Shown: positions 7,639 through 17,332, counted from the first letter of the stretch. The stretch: DNA of 64,000 nucleotides from Paraburkholderia sp. Ac-20340 (GCF_017104965.1 NZ_JAAGPR010000025.1:58748-122747), one strand, 5' to 3'. The notes: generated by a model from the sequence alone, not told the origin. Program-made: numbers and translations.

Positions 7639-10600
7639 ACCTCTCGGCGCTCTTCATCCGCCGGCCGGTCGCCACTTCGCTGCTGGCTATCGCGATCCTG
7701 CTTGCTGGCGCGCTGGCGTTTTTCCGCTTGCCGGTCGCGCCGTTGCCCAACATCGCCTATCCGGTGATCGTGGTGCAGGCCAATATGGCGGGCGCGAGCC
7801 CCGAGACCATGGCCTCGACCGTGGCCGAGCCGCTGGAGCGGCGCCTGGGCACCATCGCCGATGTCAGCCAGCTCACTTCGATCAACAACGTGGGGTCGTC
7901 GCTGATCGTGATCGTGTTCGGCCTGAACCGCGACATCAACGGCGCCGCGCGCGACGTGGAAGCCGCCATCCAGGCCGCGCGCGCCGACTTGCCCACGACG
8001 CTGCGCAGCAACCCGACGTACCGCCAGTACAACCCCGCAAGCGCGCCGATCATGGTGCTCGCGCTGACCTCGGACACGCTGACGAAAGCCCAGCTCTACG
8101 ATTCCGCCGATTCGGTGATCATGCAGCAGCTTTCGCAGGTGGACGGCGTCGGCCAGATCACGCTGGGCGGCGGCGCGCTGCCTTCGGTGCGCGTGGAACT
8201 GCAGCCGGGCAAACTCAATAGCTACGGCATCGGTCTGGAAGACGTGCGCGCGGCGATCGGCGCAGCGAATGCGAACAGTGCGAAAGGCCATCTCGATCAG
8301 GGCGATCAGCGCTTCGTCGTCACATCGAACGACCAGATCAGCACGGCCGCGCCCTATCGCGATGTGGTGATTGCGTATCGCGACGGCTCGCCGGTGTATC
8401 TGCGCGACGTGGGCACGGTGCGCGACTCGAACGAAAACATCCGCAATGCGGGCCTTTATAACGGCAAATCCGCCGTGCTGGTGATTGTCTATCCGATGCC
8501 CGGCAGCAATGTCGTCAAGACCGTGCAGCAGATTCAGGCGCGCCTGCCCAATATCGAAGCCGCCCTGCCCGCGACCATCAAGGTGCACGTGGCCGTCGAC
8601 CGATCGGAATCGGTGCGCGCATCGGTGGCCGATACCGAACGCACGCTCTTTATCGCCGTGCTGCTGGTGATCGGCGTGGTGTTCGTATTCCTGCTGTCGC
8701 CGCGCGCAACGCTGATTCCCGCCGTGGCGCTGCCGCTTTCCATCGTCGGCACCTTCGGGCCAATGTATCTGCTTGGCTACAGTATCGATTCGCTTTCGCT
8801 GATGGCGCTCACGATCGGCACCGGCTTCGTGGTGGACGATGCCGTGGTGGTGCTGGAAAACATCGTGCGCCACATGGAAGCCGGGCTCGATCCCAAAGAG
8901 GCGGCATTGCGCGGCGCGGGCGAAGTTGGCTTCACCGTGCTTTCGATGAGCCTTTCGCTGATCGCCGTATTTCTGCCGATCCTGCTGATGCCAGGCATCG
9001 TCGGCCTGCTGTTCCATGAGTTCGCGATGACGCTTTCCATCGCGATCATCATCTCGCTGATCGTCTCGCTGACTGTCACGCCCGCGATGTGCGCGTACGT
9101 ACTCAAGCGCGAAAGCGAAAAGCGCGAACCGTCGCGCGTGGCCGTGTGGATCGACGCGCAGTTCGAGCGCTTCAAACAGTTTTATTCGAGCACACTCGAC
9201 GCGGTGCTCGATCACGCGCTACTCGTGATCGTGCTGCTATTCGCGCTACTGATTGGCAATGTGTTTCTCGCGCGCCTGCTGTCCGGCACTTTCTTTCCCG
9301 AACAGGACACGGGCATTCTGATCGGCCAGATCATTGCGGACCAGAGTATTTCCTTTACGGCGATGGAGAAGAAACTCGCCCAGTTGCAGGACATCGTGCA
9401 GAAAGATCCTGCCGTGGCCTCGGTTGCGGGTTTCACGGGCGGACGCGCGCTCAATACGGCTAATGTCTTTATCGAATTGAAACCGCTTGCGCAGCGCAAG
9501 CTTTCGGCTACCGAAGTGGTCAACCGCTTGCGGCCCAAACTCAATGCGGTGTCGGGCGCACGGCTCTTTTTGCAGGCCCAGCAGGACTTGCAGATTGGCG
9601 GGCGGCAATCGGCGGCCGAGTATCAATACACGCTCACCAGCGACGACGCCGATGCACTATTCCTCTGGACACCAAAGCTTATAGCCGAACTGAATAAATA
9701 TCGCGGCACGCTCACCGACGTCAATTCCGACCTGCAACAGAACGGCCTGCAGGCCTATGTGACCGTGAATCGCGCGACGGCCAAGCGCTATGGTTTCGAT
9801 CCGAATCAGGTGGACAGCGTGCTTTACGATGCCTTCGGGCAGCGCACGGTATCGACGATCTATAACCCGATCAACCAGTACTTCGTGGTGATGGAAGTCG
9901 CACCGCAATACTGGCAGTATCCGCAGTCGTTCAACCACATCTGGTTAAGTACGGCGGCGGGTAATGCAAGCGGATCGGCGTCCACGCAGATGTCGAGCAG
10001 CACGGTCTCGGGCGTGACCGCCTACACGGCGCAAAGCACCACGACCAGCAGTACGAGCAGCACGAATTCGCGCAATGCGAACGCCGTGGCCAACCAGCAG
10101 AACAACGCGATTGCCAACAGCAAGGGCGGTAGTTCGAGCGGCAGCGCGGACAGTACCGCCGCCGAAACCATGGTGCCCGTCACCGCGCTGATGAACTGGA
10201 CCACCGGCCACACCGCCACCCAGGTCAATCACCAGAGCGGCGAAGTCGCGGGCACGATCTCGTTCAATCTGCCGCAAGGCGGCTCGCTTTCGGAAGCCGG
10301 CGACATCATCGCCAAAGCGCAACGCGATATCGGCATGCCTGCGTCGATTCACGGTGCGTTCGCGGGCGCGGCCCAGGCTTACGCGCAATCGATGGGCACG
10401 GTGCCGCTGCTGATTCTCGCGGCGCTGGTCGTGGTGTATATCGTGCTGGGCGTACTCTATGAAAATACGATTCACCCGCTCACGATTCTTTCGACGCTGC
10501 CTTCGGCGGGCATTGGCGCGACGCTGGCGATGCTGATCTTCGGCACGCCGTTTTCGGTGATCGCGATGATCGGCATCATTCTGCTGATCGGTATCGTCAA

Positions 10601-10949
10601 GAAGAACGGCATCATGATGGTGGACGTCGCCATTCAATTGCAGCGTAAAGAAGGCCGCAACGCGCGCGATGCGATTCACGAAGCCGCCGTGGTGCGTCTG
10701 CGCCCGATCATGATGACGACGTTTGCCGCGGTGCTGGGCGCGGTGCCGCTGGCAATCGGCATTGGTCAGGGTGCGTCGTTACGCCAACCGCTTGGCGTGA
10801 CCGTGATGGGCGGCCTGATCCTGAGCCAGGTCTTTACGTTGTACACCACGCCCGTGATTTATCTGTTCCTCGACCGCCTGCGCGCCCGCCTCGCCCGTTG
10901 GGCCGCACGCCTGCCCTGGAACCGCCAGGCCGATGAGAGCGCATCATGA
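7635..10949 (+). CDS. mdtC: RND multidrug efflux pump subunit, MdtC/MuxC family, with Ser/Thr-rich insertion
   Basis: The second RND pump of the operon, with the N-terminus NLSALFIRRPVATSLLAIAI and the transmembrane-4 motif GFVVDDAVVVLENIVRH. The start is GTG 7635, overlapping the mdtB stop in GTGA. At 1104 residues it is some 70 longer than usual for MdtC proteins. The excess is a low-complexity insertion at about residues 775-850 (nucleotides about 9955-10185), rich in Ser, Thr, Asn and Ala, placed in the second periplasmic half where the porter and docking regions lie. Both flanks of the insertion read as normal RND sequence, so the gene seems intact. Confidence 0.92.
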   Translation: MNLSALFIRRPVATSLLAIAILLAGALAFFRLPVAPLPNIAYPVIVVQANMAGASPETMASTVAEPLERRLGTIADVSQLTSINNVGSSLIVIVFGLNRDINGAARDVEAAIQAARADLPTTLRSNPTYRQYNPASAPIMVLALTSDTLTKAQLYDSADSVIMQQLSQVDGVGQITLGGGALPSVRVELQPGKLNSYGIGLEDVRAAIGAANANSAKGHLDQGDQRFVVTSNDQISTAAPYRDVVIAYRDGSPVYLRDVGTVRDSNENIRNAGLYNGKSAVLVIVYPMPGSNVVKTVQQIQARLPNIEAALPATIKVHVAVDRSESVRASVADTERTLFIAVLLVIGVVFVFLLSPRATLIPAVALPLSIVGTFGPMYLLGYSIDSLSLMALTIGTGFVVDDAVVVLENIVRHMEAGLDPKEAALRGAGEVGFTVLSMSLSLIAVFLPILLMPGIVGLLFHEFAMTLSIAIIISLIVSLTVTPAMCAYVLKRESEKREPSRVAVWIDAQFERFKQFYSSTLDAVLDHALLVIVLLFALLIGNVFLARLLSGTFFPEQDTGILIGQIIADQSISFTAMEKKLAQLQDIVQKDPAVASVAGFTGGRALNTANVFIELKPLAQRKLSATEVVNRLRPKLNAVSGARLFLQAQQDLQIGGRQSAAEYQYTLTSDDADALFLWTPKLIAELNKYRGTLTDVNSDLQQNGLQAYVTVNRATAKRYGFDPNQVDSVLYDAFGQRTVSTIYNPINQYFVVMEVAPQYWQYPQSFNHIWLSTAAGNASGSASTQMSSSTVSGVTAYTAQSTTTSSTSSTNSRNANAVANQQNNAIANSKGGSSSGSADSTAAETMVPVTALMNWTTGHTATQVNHQSGEVAGTISFNLPQGGSLSEAGDIIAKAQRDIGMPASIHGAFAGAAQAYAQSMGTVPLLILAALVVVYIVLGVLYENTIHPLTILSTLPSAGIGATLAMLIFGTPFSVIAMIGIILLIGIVKKNGIMMVDVAIQLQRKEGRNARDAIHEAAVVRLRPIMMTTFAAVLGAVPLAIGIGQGASLRQPLGVTVMGGLILSQVFTLYTTPVIYLFLDRLRARLARWAARLPWNRQADESAS

Positions 10950-12490
10950 AGATTCATCCTTTCGATTCCGATATACCCATGAAAGCACGGTCTGCCTTGC
11001 ACCCGCTTCGCCTGCTGCCTTTGAGCCTCGCGCTGCTGATGAGCGGTTGCATGGTTGGCCCGGACTATCATCGTCCGCAAGTCAACGTGCCTGCGCAGTG
11101 GAAAGAACTGCCGGGCTGGACCCAGGCCGATCCGTCCGCCGCCGCAGGCCCTAAGGGCGAATGGTGGACCGCGTTCCAGGACCCGCTGCTCGACGAACTC
11201 GAACCCCTGGTGGCGGTCTCGAACCAGACCGTGGCGCAGAGCTACGCGAACTATCAGGAAGCGCTGGCCGAAGTGCGCGTGGCGCGCGCGAGTCTGTTCC
11301 CGACGCTGGGCGTGACCGGATCGGCCACGCGCGAGCGCTCCTCCACCAGCACGACCAGCGCACTCAGCAGCGGCGGCGCGCGTATTGTCAATTCGGGCTC
11401 GCTGGAAGCGAATGTGAGCTGGACGATTGACTTCTGGGGGCAGGTGCGCCGCCAGATCGAGGAACAATCGGCCACGGCACAGGCAAGCGAAGCCACGCTT
11501 GCGAATGCTCAGTTATCCGAACAGATTGCCTTGGCGAATGCCGTTATCGACCTGCGCGTGACCGACGCCGATATCGACCTGCTCACGCAAACCGTCGAAG
11601 CCTATAAGAACTCACTGCGCGTAGTGAGCGACCAGGATGCGGCGGGCACCGTCGCGCCCTCCGACCTCATCACCGCGCGCACACAGCTCGAGAACGCCCA
11701 GGCAAGCCTGATCGCACTGGGCGTTTCGCGCGCGCAATACGAGCACGCGATTGCGGTGCTGGTCGGCCGTAATCCCGAAGATTTGTCGATTCCCCATAAC
11801 GGCAAGTTGCCGATCCTGCCGGCGATTCCCGCAGGCGTGCCCTCGACGCTGCTGCAGCGACGTCCCGACATCGCCACGGCGGAGCGGCAGATGGCATCGG
11901 CGAACGCGGCTATTGGCGTGGCGATTTCCGCCTATTACCCGACGATTTCGCTTTCGGCGCTCGATGGTTTTACGCAGGCGCCGCTCTCGGGATTACTGCA
12001 CATCAGCAATTACGTTTGGTCGCTGGGCGCGAGCGCGACGGAAACCCTCTTCGATGGCGGCGAACGCAGCGCAGAAGTCGCGGCGGCGCGGGCGAGCTAT
12101 AACGCGACGGTGGCGAATTATCGCGGCACTGTGTTGAGCGCGTTCCAGAGCGTGGAAAACGATCTTTCGGGCCTGCGCATTCTGGCGCAGCAAAGCGATG
12201 CGCTGGATGCCGCAGTGCGCGATGCGATCCGCGGTGCGCAGATCGCGCAGAACGAATATCAGGCGGGCACGGTCGACTACACGACGGTTGCGACGGCGCA
12301 GGCAACTCAGTTGAGCACGCAACAAAGTGCGTTGACGGTGCAGCAGTCGAGATTGCTGGACGCTGCAGCGTTGATCGGAGATCTGGGTGGCGGATGGACT
12401 GGGCAGTTGCATGATGCCAGTCATCCGCAGAAGGTCAGCGTCGATCCGGCGGCGAGTGCGGTGACCGATGCTGCAGCGCCGGTGCGGTGA
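10946..12490 (+). CDS. Outer-membrane efflux lipoprotein, NodT/OprM family
   Basis: This is the outer-membrane channel of the tripartite pump. The 514-residue reading starts at ATG 10946, overlapping the mdtC stop in ATGA; a second in-frame ATG at 10979 (MKARSALHPLRLLPLSLALL) gives a more usual signal peptide. The lipobox MSGC is followed by MVGPDYHRPQVNVPAQW, the typical NodT-family start. Two TolC-like repeats follow, with EVRVARASLFPTLGVTGSATRE and the later GVAISAYYPTISLSA at equivalent places. It closes the operon. The C-terminal tail after GGGW is less conserved and Ala-rich. Confidence 0.92.
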   Translation: MKIHPFDSDIPMKARSALHPLRLLPLSLALLMSGCMVGPDYHRPQVNVPAQWKELPGWTQADPSAAAGPKGEWWTAFQDPLLDELEPLVAVSNQTVAQSYANYQEALAEVRVARASLFPTLGVTGSATRERSSTSTTSALSSGGARIVNSGSLEANVSWTIDFWGQVRRQIEEQSATAQASEATLANAQLSEQIALANAVIDLRVTDADIDLLTQTVEAYKNSLRVVSDQDAAGTVAPSDLITARTQLENAQASLIALGVSRAQYEHAIAVLVGRNPEDLSIPHNGKLPILPAIPAGVPSTLLQRRPDIATAERQMASANAAIGVAISAYYPTISLSALDGFTQAPLSGLLHISNYVWSLGASATETLFDGGERSAEVAAARASYNATVANYRGTVLSAFQSVENDLSGLRILAQQSDALDAAVRDAIRGAQIAQNEYQAGTVDYTTVATAQATQLSTQQSALTVQQSRLLDAAALIGDLGGGWTGQLHDASHPQKVSVDPAASAVTDAAAPVR

Positions 12491-12760
12491 TCGTTCGCCA
12501 AGCCGTGCATTGCTGTCTGAGGTCAAAGTGTGCGCAATTGAAGGCCTGTTTTCGAGGCACTGTCGACGACCGCACACGTAATTAAGACTTTTCGGATATG
12601 AATCGGACTTAATCGAGATCACTTTATCGTATCTGGGCGACAACACCTGTTGCCGAGGTTCGTTGGAGTGAACGATGCGAGACGGTATAGCCTGGCGCGT
12701 GCGCTTGCGCCTTAACAATACGAAGTGTTCGGGCAGTCAGTTCCCGGTCTGGGCTCGCGC

Positions 12761-15523
12761 ATGACCGCGCTGCAATGGCACATGCTGAGCATGCGCGGCC
12801 CCGCCCTGCCGGAACGCCCAACCGTCAATTCGCGCGGGCGGCCGCATGATGAAAGCGTATTGATTCCGCGAAGGATTGTCGGGCGCGAAGGCATCGGCAA
12901 GCTGTTTGAATATCGCGTGGAGGCAACGGCTCGCGCGAGTTTCCTGCCGATGGTTTTCGACGAGGACGAGCGCACGCGGATCGATCTCGATCGGATTGCC
13001 GGGACGCCGATCTGGCTGACGATTGATCTTGAGCGCGTTGAAGATTCGCGCGACGCCACGCGCATTGTTACGTCGAGCAGCGGCGCGGGTGTGCGCGAGA
13101 TTAACGGCATTGTGGCGTCCGCACGCGTGCTGGGCCGGCAAGGCGACGATAACGTCTATGAGTTCGTCGTGCGGCCCGTGTTCTGGCTCGCTTCGCTGAA
13201 GGTGAATTCGCGCGCTTTCAGTGGCTCGATCATCGATATTCTTCACGACGTTATCAGCCCGTATGGGCCGATCGAATGGCGTATCGGCGAACTCCATCAT
13301 CCGCAGCGCGACATGATCCGCCAGGCGTGGGAAAGCGATTGGGTTTTCTTTTTGCGGCTCTGCGAAGAATGGGGCTTTGTCGTCTGGTTCGAGCATCGCG
13401 ACAAAACGCATGTGCTGGTTATCGCCGATCACGTTGGCGCGTATCGCAGGCACGAGCGTGCGTATGCTTCGCTGCGCTATCACGCGGGCGGTGGGCATAT
13501 CGACGAAGAACATATCGATGCGTTCACGCTTTCCAGCACGGTTACTGCGGGCAAGGTCACGGTTCAGGACCATAGCTATAAGACGCCGCGTCTGAGCCCG
13601 AATGCCATTGCGTTTCGCGAAACCTATGCGCAGCCGCGTAATACGGCGAATGCCGCTCAGGAAATCTTCACGCGCGCCGAATTCGCGCAACCGAACAACC
13701 GGCGTTGTGCGCACTATGACGAAACCGGTTGGCGTGACGATGCGCGGTATCTCGCGCGTGTAAAGCTGGAAGCGTTGCGCGCGACGGGTTTGCGTGCAGA
13801 AGCGCGTGGTGCGTTGCGTGGGATCGAAGCTGGCAAGACTTTCACGCTGACGCACTATCCGTATGCCGCGGCGAATCGCGAGTATCTGGTTACGGGTTGC
13901 GAATTGGACATTTGCGCGACCGGAACGACTTCCAGTACTGCGCGCGAGTATGTCATTACGAATTCGTTCGATCTTCAGCCGCTGGATGAGCCGTATCGTA
14001 TGCCGCAGATCACCCCCCGGCCGGTGATTGGCGGGTACGAATACGCGGTCATTGTCGGCCCTGACAATGCCGAGATTTTCGTCGATGAAATGAATCGCGC
14101 GCTGGTGCAGTTCGATTGGGATCGCGATGGAAAATTTGACGGCAGATCGTGTATCTGGGTGCGGCTCGCGACGTCATGGCATGGGAATGGGATGGGCACG
14201 GTGGCGCATGCCCGGTGCGGTCAGCAGGTATTGATCAGCTACGTCAATGGTGATCCCGATCGTCCTGTTGTCGCCGCTTTTATGGTCGACGAATGTAATC
14301 CGGTGCCCTGGAAAATGCCCGTGAATCACGCGCTCACGGGCATCGTGAGCAAGAGCCTGGGGCTGGGTGCGCAGACCAATCACCTCGCGCTCGACGACAC
14401 GCAGGACCGCATGCAGGCGCAACTCGCAAGCGATCACGCCAAATCGAGTTTGAGTCTGGGCTATATCACGCGTATCGATGGAAACGCGGGTCGGCAGGAT
14501 GCGCGCGGGGAAGGTTTTGAACTGCGCACGGATAAACACGGCGCGATGCGTGCTGCGCTTGGGCTTTTGCTGACGACGTGGGGACGCACTCGGGCATCGG
14601 GCAAGGTTGCGGAGATGGGTGAAACCATCGGCAAGCTGACTGCGGCGCGCGATATTCATGAAAGCGCTGCGCGGGAGGCGCAACGGCATGGTGCGCAAGA
14701 CGCCCTCGCCGATCAGGCAGAAGTGACCGCGGCAATCAAGAGCGCCAACGCCAGGTTGAAAGGTCAGTCCACGAATCAGCGCGATGCGTTCCCGGAGTTC
14801 GAAAGTCCCGACATTGCAATATCGAGCGCCGATAACCTGCATTTCAGTGCGGCGGGTAGCACGCATATTGCCAGTGAGCACCATACGGCGTTGACGACGG
14901 GCGGCCACGTTTCCATAGCTGCCGGAAAATCTTTGCTCGCCTCGGTGCGGGAAAAGATCGCTTTTTACGCGCAGAAGGCGGTGACGGTTATCAGCCCTGG
15001 TCGCATCCGTATCGAATCGCAAAGCGACAACCTTGACCTGATTGCCGATCGGGTCATCAATATCCTGAGCGCGAAAGACGAAATCCGCTTGACGGCGAGG
15101 CGCATCGTATTCAATGGCGGCAGTTCCGAAATCGTCATTGACGCGTCGGGAATTATTGGCCGCACTAACGGGAAGTTTCTCGTGCACGCGGCCGATCACT
15201 CTACCGATAAGCCACAGTCGGTTCCCGAGCGCGCGGCGATGACCAGCATCCACGACGCGAAAGTAGTAGATCACTACAGACTGCCCGACAGCGGGTCTGG
15301 CTTGTTGATATCGAATCAACGCTACCGGATCAAACTTGGCGACGGCCAGGTCATCGAAGGCATTTCCGACGACCACGGTGAGACGTCTTTAGTGTTGAGC
15401 GACAGCATGCAGATTGCTGAAGTTGAATACTTGAGAAAGGATGGATCGGCTATGGCAATTCATTATCCAATGCTCGTGAGAACGACAGAATCGGCTTTTA
15501 ACCCTAATGAGGATAAAACGTGA
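12761..15523 (+). CDS. vgrG: Type VI secretion spike protein VgrG (TssI)
   Basis: The trimeric spike that tips the type VI tube and carries effectors. The N-terminus (MRGPALPE, LIPRRIVGREGIGKLFEYRVE) and the FFLRLCEEWGFVVWFEH segment fit the gp27-like part; the gp5-like OB region contains VQFDWDRDGKFDGRSCIWVRLATSWHGNGMG; a DUF2345 beta-helix follows. The last ~85 residues after the helix (NQRYRIKLGDGQVIEG, SMQIAEVEYLRKDGS) look like a transthyretin-type extension, a place where other VgrGs dock cargo. ATG 12761 is preferred to GTG 12725 because it gives the family N-terminus; neither has a strong ribosome site. No type VI core genes are in the window, so this is an orphan vgrG cluster. Confidence 0.9.
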   Translation: MTALQWHMLSMRGPALPERPTVNSRGRPHDESVLIPRRIVGREGIGKLFEYRVEATARASFLPMVFDEDERTRIDLDRIAGTPIWLTIDLERVEDSRDATRIVTSSSGAGVREINGIVASARVLGRQGDDNVYEFVVRPVFWLASLKVNSRAFSGSIIDILHDVISPYGPIEWRIGELHHPQRDMIRQAWESDWVFFLRLCEEWGFVVWFEHRDKTHVLVIADHVGAYRRHERAYASLRYHAGGGHIDEEHIDAFTLSSTVTAGKVTVQDHSYKTPRLSPNAIAFRETYAQPRNTANAAQEIFTRAEFAQPNNRRCAHYDETGWRDDARYLARVKLEALRATGLRAEARGALRGIEAGKTFTLTHYPYAAANREYLVTGCELDICATGTTSSTAREYVITNSFDLQPLDEPYRMPQITPRPVIGGYEYAVIVGPDNAEIFVDEMNRALVQFDWDRDGKFDGRSCIWVRLATSWHGNGMGTVAHARCGQQVLISYVNGDPDRPVVAAFMVDECNPVPWKMPVNHALTGIVSKSLGLGAQTNHLALDDTQDRMQAQLASDHAKSSLSLGYITRIDGNAGRQDARGEGFELRTDKHGAMRAALGLLLTTWGRTRASGKVAEMGETIGKLTAARDIHESAAREAQRHGAQDALADQAEVTAAIKSANARLKGQSTNQRDAFPEFESPDIAISSADNLHFSAAGSTHIASEHHTALTTGGHVSIAAGKSLLASVREKIAFYAQKAVTVISPGRIRIESQSDNLDLIADRVINILSAKDEIRLTARRIVFNGGSSEIVIDASGIIGRTNGKFLVHAADHSTDKPQSVPERAAMTSIHDAKVVDHYRLPDSGSGLLISNQRYRIKLGDGQVIEGISDDHGETSLVLSDSMQIAEVEYLRKDGSAMAIHYPMLVRTTESAFNPNEDKT

Positions 15524-16704
15524 TCGACGAAAATAACCCAGACGTTGATTCAACACACAAGATTGGTCCTTACATTCTTCGAAAGGCAAAACCAGGACCA
15601 ACTTCTGCGGGAATTGAGCCCACTTACACACTATGTACGGCCGATCGATGGGGTATGCGCTATTCAGACCGCGACCCCGATCGACGCGGACAACTCATGT
15701 ATCCAGTCGCGCGCGACTATGCAAGAGCTATACAGAATCTCTTCATCAATCAGGTTCAATGGGGAAATGCGTATTTTGGCCCGGCCGATGCAACACCCTT
15801 GGTCCGGCTGACATGGCCGGTCAGCCAGATACAGAGCACGCAGCTATTTGGGCTAATCGAGCCCATCATGACAGCTTCTTTGTCCAGCCCGAAGGGTGGA
15901 TTTGGCATTCCGGTCCCGGCGGTTCCATTGATCAATCAATACACGCCCCACGATAGTGGCGAGCAAGGGTGTTTCTCGATCAATATTTGGGAGATGGATT
16001 TAAATTTTGGAAAACTTGAAAATACTTTCAACATTCAAACCGTATCGAAAGATTTATCCGGTAGAAAAGAACAGACTAGATGGATCAGGGAGTTAGCAGA
16101 CACGATTTATCACGAATCAAGACATTGCCAGCAGTTTTTCTGGATGTATGCCTTGGTTCTGCAACACCCGGACTCCTTTTATCCAATAAGTCACATAAAG
16201 GAATGGCCATATATCTACGCCAGTGTGAATGGCGCTAAAAACAAAATTGTGGACTTGGTAGTAACCCTCGCATCACAGGCATCGCTACCCGATGACACTG
16301 CCGCCTTGATAAGCCTCAAGAGGATGGCGGTTGGCAGCTATTTTTCAATCCTCGCGGCCTATCAAAGGACTTCATACATTCCAACATTTTTTCAAAATCG
16401 GGAAGAATTCGATAGCGAGTTCAAGAAAACCCGAGCAATGGCAGTCGATCTTTTGCAAAACGTCGGTCTGGGAGGCACGGCCATCGATGTCGACGCGATG
16501 ATCACAGAACCGTGGAACTGCCGTACCGACTACACCGAGCGTCCTTGGGAAAATGATGCGTTTTTTTGCGGCGATATGGCAACGGCGTACTGGCAGGAAG
16601 GTATGGGACTGCTGCTCAAGACTTATCCTGCTGATCAGTGCAGTCACGCTTATGAGCTCTCTTATACCTACGATAAGCGCAGCAGCGCAAACAAAGAACA
16701 GTGA
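15520..16704 (+). CDS. Putative type VI effector with HExxH metallopeptidase motif
   Basis: A 394-residue protein whose GTG start overlaps the vgrG stop in GTGA, so it is made with the spike. It has no signal peptide. The zincin motif HESRH (His198, Glu199, His202) sits in the helix TIYHESRHCQQFFW; a third zinc ligand was not identified with certainty. The middle contains hydrophobic stretches and the C-terminus MATAYWQEGMGLLLKTYP. The gene is plainly more A+T rich than the genes around it, as is usual for exchanged toxin-immunity genes. No named family was recognised. By analogy with the periplasm-acting metallopeptidase of Pseudomonas VgrG2b it may be a cell-envelope toxin; that is inference. 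Confidence 0.7.
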   Translation: MIDENNPDVDSTHKIGPYILRKAKPGPTSAGIEPTYTLCTADRWGMRYSDRDPDRRGQLMYPVARDYARAIQNLFINQVQWGNAYFGPADATPLVRLTWPVSQIQSTQLFGLIEPIMTASLSSPKGGFGIPVPAVPLINQYTPHDSGEQGCFSINIWEMDLNFGKLENTFNIQTVSKDLSGRKEQTRWIRELADTIYHESRHCQQFFWMYALVLQHPDSFYPISHIKEWPYIYASVNGAKNKIVDLVVTLASQASLPDDTAALISLKRMAVGSYFSILAAYQRTSYIPTFFQNREEFDSEFKKTRAMAVDLLQNVGLGGTAIDVDAMITEPWNCRTDYTERPWENDAFFCGDMATAYWQEGMGLLLKTYPADQCSHAYELSYTYDKRSSANKEQ

Positions 16705-17302
16705 CATGCAAAAAACACAGATGACAGAAGAGCAGCAATCGAAGTTATTACATTTGACTGCGTTAGGACTTCAATGGGTCAGGGGCGATATCGAATTCTC
16801 CAAAATTGAAAAATACCTGGGTGAGCCGACACTTCGATCGGATCAACTCGGAAAGGTCGAATACTTTTATTTTATCGACAACATCATGAGCATCACTTTC
16901 ACGTGGTACCGAAACGACTCAGATGAACTTCACGAACCTAGCCTCGGAGATTTCAATATAAAAATCGAGAAATATGTTGATACAAATATCCCATACGAAA
17001 CCTTCGACACCATTGGTTTGAATCGCGTACAGCGTGGCGCGAGGATAGATGCAAGTCACGTTGAGAAGCGAGATTTTTTTGCCCCGATTGGTGTGCTGGA
17101 GATGACTAATGCCCTACCCATCAATTCAGTATCCTTCTTGTATAGCCAGTTGATGCCAGAGAATTCTCCCTATGACATCTACGCAGGCTTCAACTATCTG
17201 GCAGATCTCTTTCGGGAAACAGGTCCGTGGGATTTGAGCATCGTGCGCAAAGCCGTGAATCTTCGAAAAGTGAGTATCGTTCGAATCCACAGGTATCCGT
17301 AG
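16556..17302 (+). CDS. Probable immunity protein, copy 1 (secreted form)
   Basis: The first of three paralogues of about 249 residues directly after the effector. The frame opens at 16553/16556, inside the effector gene but in another frame; GGGA at 16547-16550 is correctly spaced for ATG 16556. The overlap encodes a Sec-like signal: basic RRTGRK, hydrophobic SRLILLISAVTLMSSL and likely cleavage after SAAA. The mature part starts near QTKNSD and contains GDIEFSKIEKYLGEP and YETFDTIGLNRVQRGARI. An alternative start is ATG 16706, just after the effector stop, giving a cytoplasmic protein. No family was recognised; the immunity role is inferred from position, A+T-rich composition and duplication. 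Confidence 0.65.
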   Translation: MRFFAAIWQRRTGRKVWDCCSRLILLISAVTLMSSLIPTISAAAQTKNSDMQKTQMTEEQQSKLLHLTALGLQWVRGDIEFSKIEKYLGEPTLRSDQLGKVEYFYFIDNIMSITFTWYRNDSDELHEPSLGDFNIKIEKYVDTNIPYETFDTIGLNRVQRGARIDASHVEKRDFFAPIGVLEMTNALPINSVSFLYSQLMPENSPYDIYAGFNYLADLFRETGPWDLSIVRKAVNLRKVSIVRIHRYP

Positions 17303-17332
17303 TTCGTTGACGTTCTCGCTCCCCACCTCGCA

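Noticed and set aside
7491..9215. A 574-residue minus-strand open frame inside the RND operon
   Set aside because: His/Arg/Asp-rich antisense shadow of the mdtC-like gene with no recognisable domain.
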